The translations under genes and the position numbers were made by a program. The notes under the pieces are model-generated. The model had not been told where the DNA came from, did no database searches, and saw nothing but the letters and a program-made list of their open reading frames with translations. Below, one piece after another: positions 10,793 through 21,467 of a DNA stretch of 64,000 nucleotides; positions within the stretch are counted from its first letter, which is position 1, and each line of letters starts with the position of its first letter. This stretch comes from Typhlomys cinereus. Its lineage: Eukaryota > Chordata > Mammalia > Rodentia > Platacanthomyidae. The stretch lies in NCBI GenBank assembly GCA_023101885.1, contig JALPQD010000410.1:1913477-1977476 (forward strand), in the 5' to 3' direction.

Positions 10793-11227
10793 TTACTTTA
10801 AAATTTTAACTTAAATACTAAAACCAATATTAAAATTACTGGTTTAGTAACGAATGGATTAATTTTCCCCCCATACTTGAAATGGTGACTGTTGCCATTT
10901 TCTCTGGAAGTATGATTGAAACCTCTATTTTATATCAATGTAGGCCATCTAGAAAGAGACTCAGCATGTCCCAACAAGCCAGTAGGATGCTTGCCTGATA
11001 GTAGATAAGCTCATTAGAACACTCTAAGATGTGCAAACTAATGAAAATGGCCTTTGAGTGTGAGAAGCATAGAAACTATAAGATGTAGTTGTAATCTTCC
11101 TGCAGGAAGATTACACCAGGCAGGAGTTCCAGAAAACCCCTGTCTATTTTTCTCCCAGAGTGGCCCTTATGCAATATAAATGAAACAAAGTTGCACATTT
11201 GCAAGCTGATGTCAGACTTTACAACCA

Positions 11228-11335
11228 GGAGTGTTACACTGTGACTCCAGAACTCAGGAAGGCTGAGACAGGAGTGTCCCACTTCAGGGACATCCTGGGC
11301 TCTGTAGCAAGCCCCTCTCTCAATAAAATAATCAT
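11228..11335 (+). mobile_element. B1-type SINE, diverged
   Basis: GTGACTCCAGAACTCAGGAAGGCTGAGACAGGAG is followed by CATCCTGGGCTCTGTAGCAAG and an AATAAAATAA tail. Confidence 0.6.
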
Positions 11336-11399
11336 AATTAAACTTTAGACTAGAGGAAAGGCTCAGTGCCGACTGCACTATGCGAAGACTTTCTTAGCT

Positions 11400-11830
11400 A
11401 TAGTTAAGTCGTTTGGTAAAACTCCACCCTGCCTGGAATATGGCAACACCTGGAACTGTCTGACTAATACTCCCCCAAGCCCCCATCCCAATGGAGGACT
11501 AGCTCCTACATGACACCTACATGACAGTCCATCTTTCCCCTACTCTGCACTGCTCTACTTCCCTAGCAACTTCTTAGGCCATAAAAGATAAACCACAGTG
11601 AGTCCCCTTTAGTCCACAGGTCCTTTCTTTAACTTTCCTCCCGCCACGCTGTCTCCACAGTTCTACCTATTCTCTGCCACTTTAAGCTCTCTCTTCTGTT
11701 CTAAAGCTCTCCTCCCCCTTTAACACTAAATTATAGTTCCTTTGGCCACTAGGCCCTCAAATCTAATAAAACTCACATTTCTTAAGTCTCTCCCTTGTGC
11801 TAGCATTTCTTTATCAGTGAACCTCCATGT
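11400..11830 (+). mobile_element. Possible LTR of a second retroviral family
   Basis: A TATA-like CATAAAAGATAAACC at about 11580 and a poly(A)-like AATAAAACTCACATTTCTTAAG about 185 bp downstream are arranged as in an LTR, and the sequence abuts a certain LTR. No terminal repeats or duplications were found, so this is tentative. Confidence 0.3.
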
Positions 11831-11934
11831 CGATTCTACACATTGCCATAGAGTTGATCTTGATTCCTTCCCATCCCCACACAAACCTAACAGACCTGAG
11901 TTCAAATCCCCAGAACCCACGTGAAAAGCCAGGT

Positions 11935-12440
11935 TTTAAAGCAGGTTTAGAAGAGCCATGCTGGGCCGGTCTCTGAAGGTCAACCCCCACTGCTGGAATT
12001 ACCCTGAAGGAACACACCCTTAGCCAACTTCCCCCAACCCTACGCTCATAAAAGGATATGGAGATTAGCTCTCCCTTACAGATAGGCCCACCTTGAGGCC
12101 TGCACAAGATTAACTGGGTTGGGCCCAAAATCAAGTGGGTTGTTCCCAATGTGAGCTAACCAATGAGGAAAGACCTTCTTTCCTGGGCCTACCTAGGTGT
12201 ATCAATAGTCCACACCCTGGCAGCCATCTTTGGCATCTGCCCCTCAAGGCACTCCACACTGGAGTCCTTGAGTTCCTTTCTAGCTCCTTGAGTTCTGGGG
12301 CGCCCTAGCCCCTCCCGACACTCCACATCTGGAGTTTGTGACTTCCAACCTTTCACTCCTCTAGTAAACTCTACCTTAATCCTTTATGTATGTTTTGGCT
12401 CAATCTTCTACTCCAAACACAAAAACCTTGAGACAATGGG
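11935..12440 (+). mobile_element. LTR, retrovirus-like family A, copy 2
   Basis: This carries the same block order as copy 1: GCCATGCTGGG, CAACCCCCACTGCTGGAA, TAACTGGGTTGGGCCC, AGCTAACCAATGAGG, GGCAGCCATCTTTGGCATC, and a degraded poly(A) region AGTAAACTCTACCTTAATCC at about 12364. It is followed by CATAACATTTGGCAAGC, comparable with the sequence after copy 1. The boundaries are approximate. Confidence 0.72.
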
Positions 12441-12567
12441 CCAGTCATCCCATAACATTTGGCAAGCAAGGAAAGCTGTTCCCCGTAACACTATACAAGC
12501 TGTAACCTTACTTTCCTTCCAGAGATCAAACGCAGGTCACATGATGTGCAAGCATGTGCCTTACGGA

Positions 12568-12770
12568 CAGAATTGTATCTTTTTAATATTCACTTATTTA
12601 AGAGAGAGAAAATGCACACATATGCTTGCCATGGCTCAAGAGTGGAAGTCAGAGGACAACCTCAAAAGCTAGTTCTTCCCTTTCACCATGTGGGCTTCTA
12701 GGAATTAAACTCGGGTTAGCAGATTTGTGAGCAGAGGCCTTAACTGCTAAGCTGTTCTTACCACTGTTCC
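12568..12770 (-). mobile_element. B3-type SINE
   Basis: The inverted B3 body has GTCAGAGGACAACCTC, CCATGTGGGCTTCTAGGAAT and AACTGCTAAGCTG on the plus strand. Confidence 0.65.
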
Positions 12771-12841
12771 CTGCCCTCCCCCCAAAAAATCAGACTTATC
12801 TCAACACAGTCCCTTATTTCCCAATTTAAAGAACAAGTCAG

Positions 12842-12990
12842 GCCCAGCAAGCTGGCTTAGTAGGTAAAGGCACCTGTGTGCAAATCTGGTGGCCTGAGTT
12901 CAGATCCCCAGCGCCTACGTGGAAGGGGAAAACTAACTTCTGAATGTTATCTTCTAGAAAAGGAAGGAAGAAAGTTGTCCTCTGGTCCTC
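12842..12990 (+). mobile_element. B3-type SINE
   Basis: Head CCCAGCAAGCTGGCTTAGTA, then GTAAAGGCACCTG, GAGTTCAGATCCCCAGCGCC, and an AACTAACTTCTGAATG section. Confidence 0.65.
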
Positions 12991-13059
12991 CCTCTCTCCC
13001 TCTCTCTTTCTCTTTCTCTCCCACTTTGTCTCCTATTCTCAAATGCTCAAGTAATATAT

Positions 13060-13266
13060 TATCTATATATTTTTGCATGTGTATCTGTATATTAGAAGAC
13101 AAGACACTGTATGCCTTTGGAAGCCCAAGGGTGACATCAGGAATCACCCTGGAGTGCTTCTACTTGCTATTTGCTTTGCTCTGGAGTTTTTACATAGGGT
13201 CCAGAATCAACTCAGGAGCTTCTACTTGAGAGGCAGAGTCTTAACCCCTGAGCCATCTCGTAAACC
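13060..13266 (-). mobile_element. tRNA-derived SINE, internally deleted
   Basis: The inverted head GAGATGGCTCAGGGGTTAAG ends near 13260. The body is shortened because the usual GCCTGCACTTCTGG section is missing, giving about 207 bp. Confidence 0.7.
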
Positions 13267-13571
13267 CAATTAAATAGGTTTCTTTTTAATGAAGGAAAAA
13301 CTCAACACTTTTGCCCAAAATATTAGGATCCTTGCCTTTTCCATAGAGAATACCCATGAGTTCCTGTCTAGGCAGTGTAGAATCTGAATCCCTCAGGGGC
13401 CCAAGTACCCACTGGAGGTCACCAGGGACTCCCTGGTTTCCAGACTTGGCTTGCCTCCAGGAGAAGCAAACAAAGGTGGCTGGGAGGGACGGCTCCTGTC
13501 AGCCTGGCTTCCCTGAGGAAGTCACTTGGAAAGCCACCTGGATCTGAAGTGAGAGTGCCCCCCCACACCTC

Positions 13572-14105
13572 CTCAGGTAAGGCAGGATCAGAACAGCTGT
13601 GCTCGGTAGGTCTCTAAAGGTCTTTGGAGGTCTTTAAAATTCCTAAAGGCCATCCCCCACTGCTGGGAATCACCCTGAAGGAAAACCTCTGCTGAGGAAC
13701 TGACGTCAATCTTCCCAGAGATAAGATGGCCTACTTTCCTATGAAAGGATTATGGAATGAGCGCTCTATATCCAACAAACACCTGGGCCCAAGAGTAACT
13801 GGGTTGGGTCCTAATGGGAGCTAACCAATGAGACTAAGCCAGTTTCCCGGGCTTGTCTGACCCAGGCAGCGGTCTTTGGCATCTGCCCCTCTGGCATTCG
13901 AGTGCCGTGAGTTCTTTTCCAGATGCCTGCTTCTCATGGATTCCATGCATGGGGTCCATGAGTTCTCCCAGACACCTGCCTCTCATGACACTCCACGTTA
14001 TGCCTTTCTCTCCTCTAATAAATTCTACCTTAATCCTCTACACTGTGTTCTGGTTTCAGTCTTCAATTCTGAATACAAAAACCCTGCAACAATAGGACAG
14101 ACTGT
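13572..14105 (+). mobile_element. LTR, retrovirus-like family A, copy 3
   Basis: Shared blocks: CAGCTGTGCTCGG, CATCCCCCACTGCTGGGAA, TAACTGGGTTGGGTCCTAAT, AGCTAACCAATGAGAC, GGCATCTGCCCCTC, and poly(A) region AATAAATTCTACCTTAATCC at about 14017. It is the third same-strand copy within 8.5 kb, with no internal retroviral region between copies. Confidence 0.72.
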
Positions 14106-14990
14106 CCCCGAAAACAGACCACGAAGGGATTTTCGACATAGAAAAGACTGTCCCTGCAACACAGGGACCCCATGTTTGTCAGGTCTGGGTGCTTCTGACA
14201 CTCTGGGCATTGCTCAGTATCGCCACATGTCCTGCATGTAATGAGAAGCAAGTCAGAATAGTCGTCTAAAACATTCCCTGAATAAGAGTGGGCGCTCCTA
14301 TTGGGCCTGGTTCTATTACGTTTAGGACTTCCCCCGGCAGCCAGGACCACTGAGCCCACCAGCAGCTGCCACCCATCCCCCTTGGTCCACTGGGACTGCC
14401 TGGCCCCAGGGCTGTCTGTTTCCTCTTCTAGTTTCTCTTTCCCGTCAACATCTTGTCATGTGTCAGCAGGTGAAAATATCAAAGCCCTTAAATGTGACAG
14501 AAACTAGAGAAAACTGGCTCGCTCTGCCTCTTAGGTTGTAACTGATTAGGCAATCGCTAAGCTACCTGTTCTTCAAGGTCAAATGCCATGTGTTTATGAG
14601 CGCTTTCCAGTTTTAGTTGCTGAGTGGGGGAGGGGCATGGAGGAGTAATGGCTGGAACAAACGAGCTCAACGGTTCACAGATTTTGGAGAGCATGAGTTC
14701 ATTTCTAACTGGGTCATGAAGGGGAGAAGGACAAGGCAGGCAATGCTGGGGCTCTCTGTTTTGCTGTCACTCAGGAACCCAGACTCCTGTCCAGTACTGT
14801 TATATCCCTGGGCCTTGGTACTTAGGCTGAAGTGCTTCCACCCAGTGCCTACAAGCCTGGGGCTGGTGGAGGTGAATTCTGTTGACTTTTATTTGGCACA
14901 CTATGGGGATCCAAGATGCACCAGCCTAGGAAAGAAAGAAAATAAGTTTGGGGTGCCTGGGGCCAGTCTCTGTCATGCTAAACACTTACT
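14106..14990. other. Unassigned intergenic DNA
   Basis: No repeat family or exon was recognised. A 151-codon open frame at 14617-15072 runs into the following B1 element and resembles no protein I know. Confidence 0.5.
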
Positions 14991-14994
14991 GTAT

Positions 14995-15130
14995 TTACAA
15001 AATACAGACCTGAAATTGAAGGTGGTAGCTGGCACAAGAAGACTGAGGTTCCTTAAGTTCAGGGTCACATAGAAAGTTTGGGGTCAGTCTGGGTCACATA
15101 GACAGAGATCGATCTCAAATAAATAAATAA
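14995..15130 (+). mobile_element. B1-type SINE, diverged
   Basis: GGTGGTAGCTGGCACAAGAAGACTGAGG followed by GGGTCACATAGACAGAGATCGATCTCAAATAAATAAATAAA is an old B1 with its tail. Confidence 0.55.
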
Positions 15131-16195
15131 ATTCCCAAGCTTCTTGGTGGTAGGGAGAGATTGTGGGTATCACTCTACTAGCCTGAGGTTTTGTTCCTGA
15201 ACTGACTTCTGTATTTAAAGTAAAGCAACTCTCTCCCTCTAGAGATAGATTTTGGGAAGCCTTGCCTGCATCTGTCTGCCGAGAACAGGCCAATCTTAGC
15301 TGGCTACTGTGGAAATATCTGGGTGAATAGCATCTCTTGCTGCACTAGAACCAAAGTGAGAGACTCAAGAAACAGCCACGAGGAGAAGACCGGAAAAAGC
15401 AAAAAGAAAGCAGAGTAGCAGGAGCAAAGAGAACAGGGGAGATGAAAAGAAGCCCTGCAAAGAGCACTTGGGGGTTCACTATAAATGGCAAGGAGCAGGT
15501 AACATCTTGTGGAGAAGTTGGAGAAAGGCACGTGCCAGCGGCTAATTCCCATCTCACCAAGGACTTGACTCTGACCAGAAGTTTATGGCCCATGCAAAGA
15601 AGACAAATAGGTTTGTGTTCTCAGAATGTACTTCAAGTAAAACAAAGCCTCATCCAGCTCAGGCTCATACTGACTGCCAGTCTAAAGAACTTTCTTGAAT
15701 CTCAACCATAAACCCGCTTCTTGGCCCAGAGATGCAAACAAAGGTTTCTTCTTAATAAGCCCTTTGGGAAGGTATATCGAGAATAAAAATGTAATGAAGG
15801 ACAGATCCACCCAAGCAATCTGAGGTCTCCCACCCCTTCTTGTCCCCAGAGCACCAGACCGCAGTAATGTGGGTGGAAACAGTCCTTAGCACCTGCGAGA
15901 ACACCCTGGCTTGATTCTTGCCCTTCAGGTTCCAGACCTGGCCTCTTTATCAATCTCAAAAATAACAGTAATAAAAGAACAGTAATAAAATGGGGATTTG
16001 AATGGATGTTTCCCTGATTATGCAAGAACTTGGGACAGTCAGGAGTCAAGGTAAAGAACAATTAACTGAAAACAAGCAAGAAACATCCACCAGACACAGC
16101 TGTTCTTTCTCTCAGGTCTGTGTTCCTGACCCTGTTGCTGTGTCTTCTTGAAACCTTGCGTCTGTTCTGCTCTTAAATTTTTTTCTCCTGCCTTT
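15131..16195. other. Unassigned intergenic DNA
   Basis: Mixed-composition sequence without a recognisable repeat, exon or RNA gene. Confidence 0.5.
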
Positions 16196-16197
16196 CT

Positions 16198-16268
16198 CTA
16201 TTTATTTATTTATCTATCTATCTATTTATTACTTAAGAGAGAAATTTTAAGTTTTTTATTATTTCTCA

Positions 16269-16302
<34 letters not shown>

Positions 16303-16536
16303 CAGAGGACACTGTGTGTTCCTGTGGAGAGCAAGGGTGACTTAAGGAATCATCCTGGATTGCTTCCTACTTCCTTTCTGCTTTGCTCCAGAATTTACCA
16401 GGCTCTGCCCACTAGGGCCAGAAGTGCAGGTCGCCACCATTTCTGTCTGGCACTTTTACGTGGGATCTGGGATCGGAACTCAGGACCTTCTGCTTGTGGG
16501 GCAGAGTCTTAACCGCTGATCCATCTCTCTAGCCGA
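16198..16536 (-). mobile_element. tRNA-derived SINE
   Basis: The inverted head GGCTAGAGAGATGGATCAGCG lies at the right, then GTTCCGATCCCAGATCCCACG. A GT tract at 16269-16294 and a TTTATTTATTTATCTATCTATC tail region lie on the left. Confidence 0.8.
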
Positions 16537-16539
16537 AGA

Positions 16540-16700
16540 GACAGAAGTTATGTGCATGCATGCCACAGAACACAGGCAGAAGTCAGAAGACAGGTTTCCA
16601 AAGTCAGTTCTCTCCTTCCATTTTGAGGGCTTTGCGGATCGAACTCAAGTCACAAAAGTGAGCAGGGGCCTTAACCAACTGAGTCATCTCACCAGCCTCT
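16540..16700 (-). mobile_element. B3-type SINE
   Basis: The inverted body includes AGTCAGAAGACAGG, CAGTTCTCTCCTTCCATTTTG and TCATCTCACCAGCCT at the head end. Confidence 0.7.
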
Positions 16701-17044
16701 GCCTTCTCACTTGTTCCTAGTTGCCATGAGCATTAACAGGAGACTCATTTCCATCTAGCGTGTAGCATCTTACCATGGAAGTGGTCAGGCTGTACAATTG
16801 GTCCTCTGGCAATAGAATTCTTATATATGGTCCTCTGGTTTTACCCTGTTTGATTCTCACAAGAATACTGTGGCACAGATATTCTCCCTCATCCTTTCAG
16901 ATCTGTAACTGAGAAATATAAACTTATACCAGATTAAGCTATTGACCCTAAATTGCTCAGATTCTGTATATAGTAAATACCTGTGGCAGTTAGATACAGG
17001 TAACAACTTCACAACTGAACATTGATCCTTTGGCCACATCTGTT

Positions 17045-17400
17045 CAGGGTTACTTAAGGCAGGCTCTTTACAAACCTGTGGGAAGACCCAGCCTATACTG
17101 GGTGGGCCTATTCCCTAGGCAGGTAGATAAGACAGAGAGAATTGATTCACTCTTTCAGGATGCTTTGGCACATGTAGACACATAAGCATGCTGACAAGCA
17201 AGAAAGTATGTAACCTCTCTCAGCAATCCCTGTGCATATGGCCTGGCAGCTTCCCTCAGCTCCTGGTGTTGGGATGAGTGTTGGCTCTCCTGCCAAACTG
17301 GACTAGGAATTATAAACCAAAACAAACCCCTTATTCCCTTACGTGGTTTTAGTGTTGCATTCATTCTGCAAGGGCAAGATGAGACTAACACAGTACTTGA
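17045..17400 (+). mobile_element. LTR family B relative, diverged copy
   Basis: It shares GGGAAGACCCAGCC, TGGGTGGGCCTATTCC, CAGCTTCCCTCAGCTCCTGGTGTTGG and AAACCCCTTATTCCCTTA with the complete LTRs at 25781-26192 and 35187-35609. The ends are not resolved. Confidence 0.55.
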
Positions 17401-17804
17401 AAGAGGATTTGAATGTGCGTTATTCTGTCTTTTAATCACAATCAAGGACGGCAAACACGTAGTATACATGCAACAATTGGTCCTTTGTCCATGCCATATG
17501 TCAGTCACTGCAGCTTAGATGCGCTTTGGAATGCTCAGCTCTCCAGCGGAACCCCATCGGTCCATCTGAAAGTCATTTGTCACCCCTACATCCCCGAAGT
17601 GAAACTAAACTACAAACCCCTTGAGAATAGCATCTGCGTCACCATAGTTAACCAATGAATGTAACTGATATTGAGCAACATGTGCTCCAGTTGGCTAGAG
17701 GGACCTATCTGATCAGTCAGACATGATCTGATTGTTTAGGATCAATGCAATTACTAGGTCTGTTCAGCTTTCCTAGTCAGATCAAAACTTTTGTCCAATC
17801 TTTT
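17401..17804. other. Unassigned intergenic DNA
   Basis: Nothing recognised between the LTR-like copy and the next SINE. Confidence 0.5.
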
Positions 17805-17998
17805 ATTTTAAAAATTGTATGTGTGTGGGTGTGGGTGTGTGTGTATCAGAGGGCACTATATATCCCTGTGGAGGACCAAGGGTGACCAAGGCTGTAGCCT
17901 TTTCTGCCTGGCGTTTTTAATGCAAGACCTGGGATTCAAACTCAGCACCTTCTGCTTGCAAAACAGAGTCTTAACCTGTAAGCCTTCTCTCCAACCCA
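17805..17998 (-). mobile_element. tRNA-derived SINE, internally deleted
   Basis: The inverted head GGTTGGAGAGAAGGCTTACAGG is at the right end, with a GTGGGTGTGGGTGTGTGTG tail at the left. The middle of the body is missing. Confidence 0.7.
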
Positions 17999-18004
17999 TT
18001 TTTT

Positions 18005-18034
18005 AATTTTTTTGTGTGTGTGTGTGTGTGTGTG

Positions 18035-18068
<34 letters not shown>

Positions 18069-18296
18069 CAGGGCACCGAGTGTGCCTATGCGCCCAAAGG
18101 TAACTTTGGGAATCATCCTGGATTGCTTCTACCTACTTTTTGCTTTGCTCTGGGATTTCCCAAGCTCACTTTCCAGAGCCAGAAATACACACTGCCATCA
18201 TTTCCACCTCGAGGTTTTTACATGGACCTACGATCTGAACTCAGTCCTTCTATTTTTGAGGCAGAATCTTAACCCTTGAGCCATCTCTCCAGCCTG
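18005..18296 (-). mobile_element. tRNA-derived SINE with (GT)n
   Basis: The inverted head CTGGAGAGATGGCTCAAGGG is near 18293, and a GT tract at 18013-18067 is interrupted by GGGG. Confidence 0.8.
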
Positions 18297-18489
18297 AGCT
18301 GCAGCATTTTAACTTTGTCTGCCCAGCTGCCTGGTTAAGATCTTCGTAACACTTTGAGAAGTCAGCAGGTGATAGCGCCACTGATTTCTGTACCTGAGTT
18401 AACAAAATATTTCCACTTTCATTTCTTCCTGTCCATCTTAACCTGTTAATCTAAGGCGGCTGTACAGGGTACTGCAAGTGTACGTCTCT

Positions 18490-18770
18490 GGAAGTCAGTT
18501 GCAAGTGCCAATCTGGCCATTGAAGATTGAATTTGAGGCACATTCAGGAGATTGATAATCTAATTGATGTGAGAGGACCCAGCCCACAGTGGATGGGCTG
18601 TCTCTGAGCAGGTGAAGAAGATGGAGAGAACTGTTGGGCATACAGGCCTGCTGGCAAAGTGACAAAGCGTGTCCCTCCAGCATCCTGTGGATATGGGGCA
18701 GCTAGTTCCCTCGATTCTTGGTGTCATGAACTCTCTTGCCATGCTGATAGACATAAAAAGTTGTGTTGGT
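18490..18770 (+). mobile_element. LTR family B, left part (split by a SINE)
   Basis: It shares GACCCAGCCCACAGTGGATGGGCTG, GGCAGCTAGTTCCCTCGATTC and TTGGTGT with the family B LTRs. The element resumes at 19069 and ends ACTGCAACA at 19107, exactly like the complete copies. A young SINE separates the two parts. Confidence 0.65.
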
Positions 18771-19052
18771 CGGGGCTGGAGAGGTGGCTCAGGAGTTAAG
18801 CCTCTCTCTTGCAGGCGGAAGGTCCCGAGTTCGGATCCTAGACCCCACGTATAGACGCCAGGCAGAAGCGGGGGCGGCCTGTGTTTCTGGTCCTGGTAGG
18901 GCGGAGCCTGTGAATCCTGGATTCCCAAATTCGTCCGTGGTTCTATATGGTTCTATACGCACATACATACATACACACACATACATACATACACACACAT
19001 ACATACATACATGCGCATACACACATACATGCACAATTGAATAAATAATAAA
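18771..19052 (+). mobile_element. Young tRNA-derived SINE with exact 16-bp target-site duplication
   Basis: Head GGGGCTGGAGAGGTGGCTCAG, B box GAGTTCGGATCC, CpG-rich body and an ACATACATACATAC tail. AAAAAGTTGTGTTGGT occurs at 18755-18770 and again at 19053-19068, a perfect duplication created by insertion into an LTR. Confidence 0.93.
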
Positions 19053-19068
19053 AAAAAGTTGTGTTGGT

Positions 19069-19107
19069 CAGTGAATTTATATCAGCAACAGAAGAGAAAC
19101 TGCAACA
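19069..19107 (+). mobile_element. LTR family B, right end
   Basis: CAGTGAATTTATATCAGCAACAGAAGAGAAACTGCAACA continues the LTR interrupted at 18770. Its terminal CTGCAACA is identical to the 3' terminus of the complete copy at 25781-26192. Confidence 0.7.
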
Positions 19108-19289
19108 ATGTCTGTGTTATCTTTCCATTACTGGATGAAATTCATGTGCATAATGTATTTCAGTCTCATTCGCACCTTTGATGCCCTCCTTTGTCCTTCT
19201 CCTGTGCTCCCCATTTCTTGCTTCCTTTTTCCAACTAGACCCTCTTCTAGTTTCCCTGGCTTCCTTATTTGTTTGCTTGTTTATTTGTT

Positions 19290-19665
19290 TCGTGGCTGTA
19301 CCAGTTACTATTTGGGCTGCTGTGAGACATCACTGAGGTGCAAACGACCTAAGGAGAGAAAAAGGGAGATTTATTCCCAGAGGGGAGATGCGGTCCTTTA
19401 TGGTGGAAAAGGCATGGCTGGCTGGCAGATGCTGGAGGTGGCTAGATCCCTCGGACATCATGGATACTGAGAGCTGCTGCTTCAAGCTCAAGAGCAGACT
19501 GTCAACTGAAGCAGGGTGGGCTAACCAACCTCAAGACCCATCTCCTGTGACAGCCCTTCTCTAGCAAGGCTCCAACTCTTAAAGGTGCCATGACCTTCCC
19601 AAACAACTAAAGATCAAACACGTGAGTCTGTGGGGGACAACTCATTTCACACCATGACAGTGACC
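19290..19665 (+). mobile_element. Rodent dispersed LTR-like repeat, family C
   Basis: TTACTATTTGGGCTGCTGTGAGAC, AGAAAAAGGGAGATTTATT and TTTATGGTGGAAAAGGCATGGC form the familiar opening of a common rodent dispersed repeat. A related copy is at 39285-39640, and 3' parts are at 22393-22520 and 32850-33020. The family name is uncertain. Confidence 0.5.
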
Positions 19666-19819
19666 CAGTGAGTTTCTTTAGGGCGGCTTGCACAAGCATG
19701 GGTGAGGGGTTGTTTTAGGAACATATACGCCTTACCAGTAGCTACACCACTGAATAAAATGTCTCTCCATTCCATCTGTTATCTAGACCCACATCCCAAT
19801 TATATACACACATACACAA

Positions 19820-20260
19820 GAATGGACAAGAAAGCACCAGAGGCATTTAGAAACCCAGAGAAGAACGTCTCCACAGCACATTATAATCAAGACATCCAAA
19901 GCACAAAGCAAACAAGCCATATTAAATTGGCTAAAAGAAAAAGTCCAAGTGGGAAAGGCAAACATACCAGAAAAAACATCAGACTTGACAGAAATCCTAA
20001 GAGTCAGGAAAGCAACAAATGATATGTCTTAAGTCCGGAAAGTTACTGTCCACCAAGATTGGCATATGCAACAATCTTTCTAAAATTGTGATCTTCCTCG
20101 AATTGATGGGAATAAAGACATTTCAAGACAAGCAATTCATGGACACCATGCCTGGATTTCAAAAGATACTGAAAGGAATCCTAATTGCAGAGGAGGAAGA
20201 AAGCCAGTCTCGATCAAAAGAGTACGGGAGAGAACGAAGTTCAAGGGAGGTCTATATAAA
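19820..20260 (+). mobile_element. LINE fragment, HAL1/L1-like
   Basis: Sequences such as AACATCAGACTTGACAGAAATC, GAATAAAGACATTTCAAGAC, AATTCATGGACACCATGCC and TACTGAAAGGAATCCT match what I recall of the 3' half of rodent HAL1/L1-type elements. Frames are broken, so it is a dead fragment. Confidence 0.5.
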
Positions 20261-20761
20261 CACCCCAGAACAGAGACTCGGTCAGTCCATCCTGGCTGAC
20301 GCAGTACAGCAACCATGCGCTAATGCTAACAGCGGAGAGAGAAAGAACAAACCAAGCCAGAGAGGTCGAGACACGCTTTATCTCCAGTTCTTAAACAGGA
20401 TCATGAAGGAAGATCAGAGGGATATTTTGAATCTTGTGGGGAAGCATTTATGGGAATGAGATTCAAGTTTCTATGACCTGCCTTGGGCAAGAAGAATTTG
20501 GGCTTCTATGACTCATCCGGGAAAGAATGAATGAGTGCCAAAAGCGGGCAGTGCGAAGGTCGACATGTCTGGGTTCTGGGGTGCTTCTAAGGACTTTCAA
20601 AGTCTGTTAACTACAGTTATCAGCTTGTCAAGGCACCAGAGCTTGGAGTATCGTTTTCTGAGCTCCCATAACATTATGTTAAATAAGTCTTTGCAACTAG
20701 AAGTTCTCTTCAGGCTATCTTTTATTACATTTTTTTACCCAAGTTTTAAAGTAAGAATTAT

Positions 20762-20935
20762 CAGACCAGCAAGATAGCTCCGCAGATAAGGTGACTGCTC
20801 CCAAACCTGGCAACCTGGATTCCCGGAAGTTCACATGAGGAGAAAATCAAACCTGGCAACCTGGAGTTGATTCCCGGAAGTTCACATGAGGAGAAAACTG
20901 ATTTCCTAAAAGCCATTCTCTGACCTCCATACATG
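20762..20935 (+). mobile_element. B3-type SINE with internal duplication
   Basis: Head CAGCAAGATAGCTCCGCAGA, then AACCTGGCAACCTGGA...TTCCCGGAAGTTCACATG occurs twice (about 20803-20846 and 20849-20897), then the normal ACTGATTTCCTAAAAG and TCTGACCTCCATACATG end. Confidence 0.7.
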
Positions 20936-20946
20936 TCCGTGATCGA

Positions 20947-21162
20947 TTTTTCTCTTTCTCTTCCTCCCTCTTCTTCCTCCCTCTCTCTTCCCTCCCTCCC
21001 TCTCTCTCCCCTCCCTCCCTTTCTCTTCCCTCTCTCCCTCTCTCTTCCCTCTCTCCCTCCCTCTTCCCTCCTTCCCTCTCTCTCCCCTCTCTCCCTCTCT
21101 CTTCCCTCCTTCCCTCGCTCTCCCCTCTCTCCCTCTCTTTTCCCTCCCTCCCTCTCTCCATT
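20947..21162. repeat. Polypyrimidine tract (CTCT/CCCT)n
   Basis: About 215 bp of almost pure C/T on the plus strand, built from CCCTCTCTCTTCC-like units. Arg/Glu/Gly-rich frames on the minus strand are artefacts. Confidence 0.95.
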
Positions 21163-21167
21163 CTTGG

Positions 21168-21250
21168 GCTGGAGTGGTGGCTCAGGGGTTACGCCTCTGC
21201 CTTGCAGGCGGCATTCTTCTCTCTGTGTCTCAAATAAAATATGAATAAAA
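21168..21250 (+). mobile_element. tRNA-derived SINE, truncated
   Basis: It has the head GGGCTGGAGTGGTGGCTCAG and CTCTGCCTTGCAGGCGG, then jumps to AATAAAATATGAATAAAATAAAAT. The whole middle is deleted, giving a short tRNA-like element. Confidence 0.7.
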
Positions 21251-21309
21251 TAAAATATCAATCTTATTGATAGCATCATTTCTTCCAGTTCCTGGCATGC
21301 AAATAATAA

Positions 21310-21465
21310 AAAAAAATGAGACAGTGCCTTGGTGTGCCGGACGGGTCTCAAACTCAGTGTGTAGTCAATGACTTTGACCTTTTCACCTTCCCGCCTTGTC
21401 TCTTAGTGCTGCAATAGCAAATGTGTTGAACCCAGGGCGTCATGCATACTAGACAAGAACTGTAT
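21310..21465 (-). mobile_element. B1-type SINE, diverged
   Basis: GAGACAGTGCCTTGGTG, GGGTCTCAAACTCAGTGTGTAGTC and TTAGTGCTGCAATAGCA follow inverted B1 order. Confidence 0.45.
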
Positions 21466-21467
21466 CA

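Noticed and set aside
14617..15072. 151-codon plus-strand frame
   Set aside because: No recognisable domain, and its C-terminal part is encoded by a B1 SINE.
19702..20459. 106- and 146-codon frames on the plus strand
   Set aside because: They overlap a broken LINE-like fragment (HAL1/L1-like); there is no intact domain.
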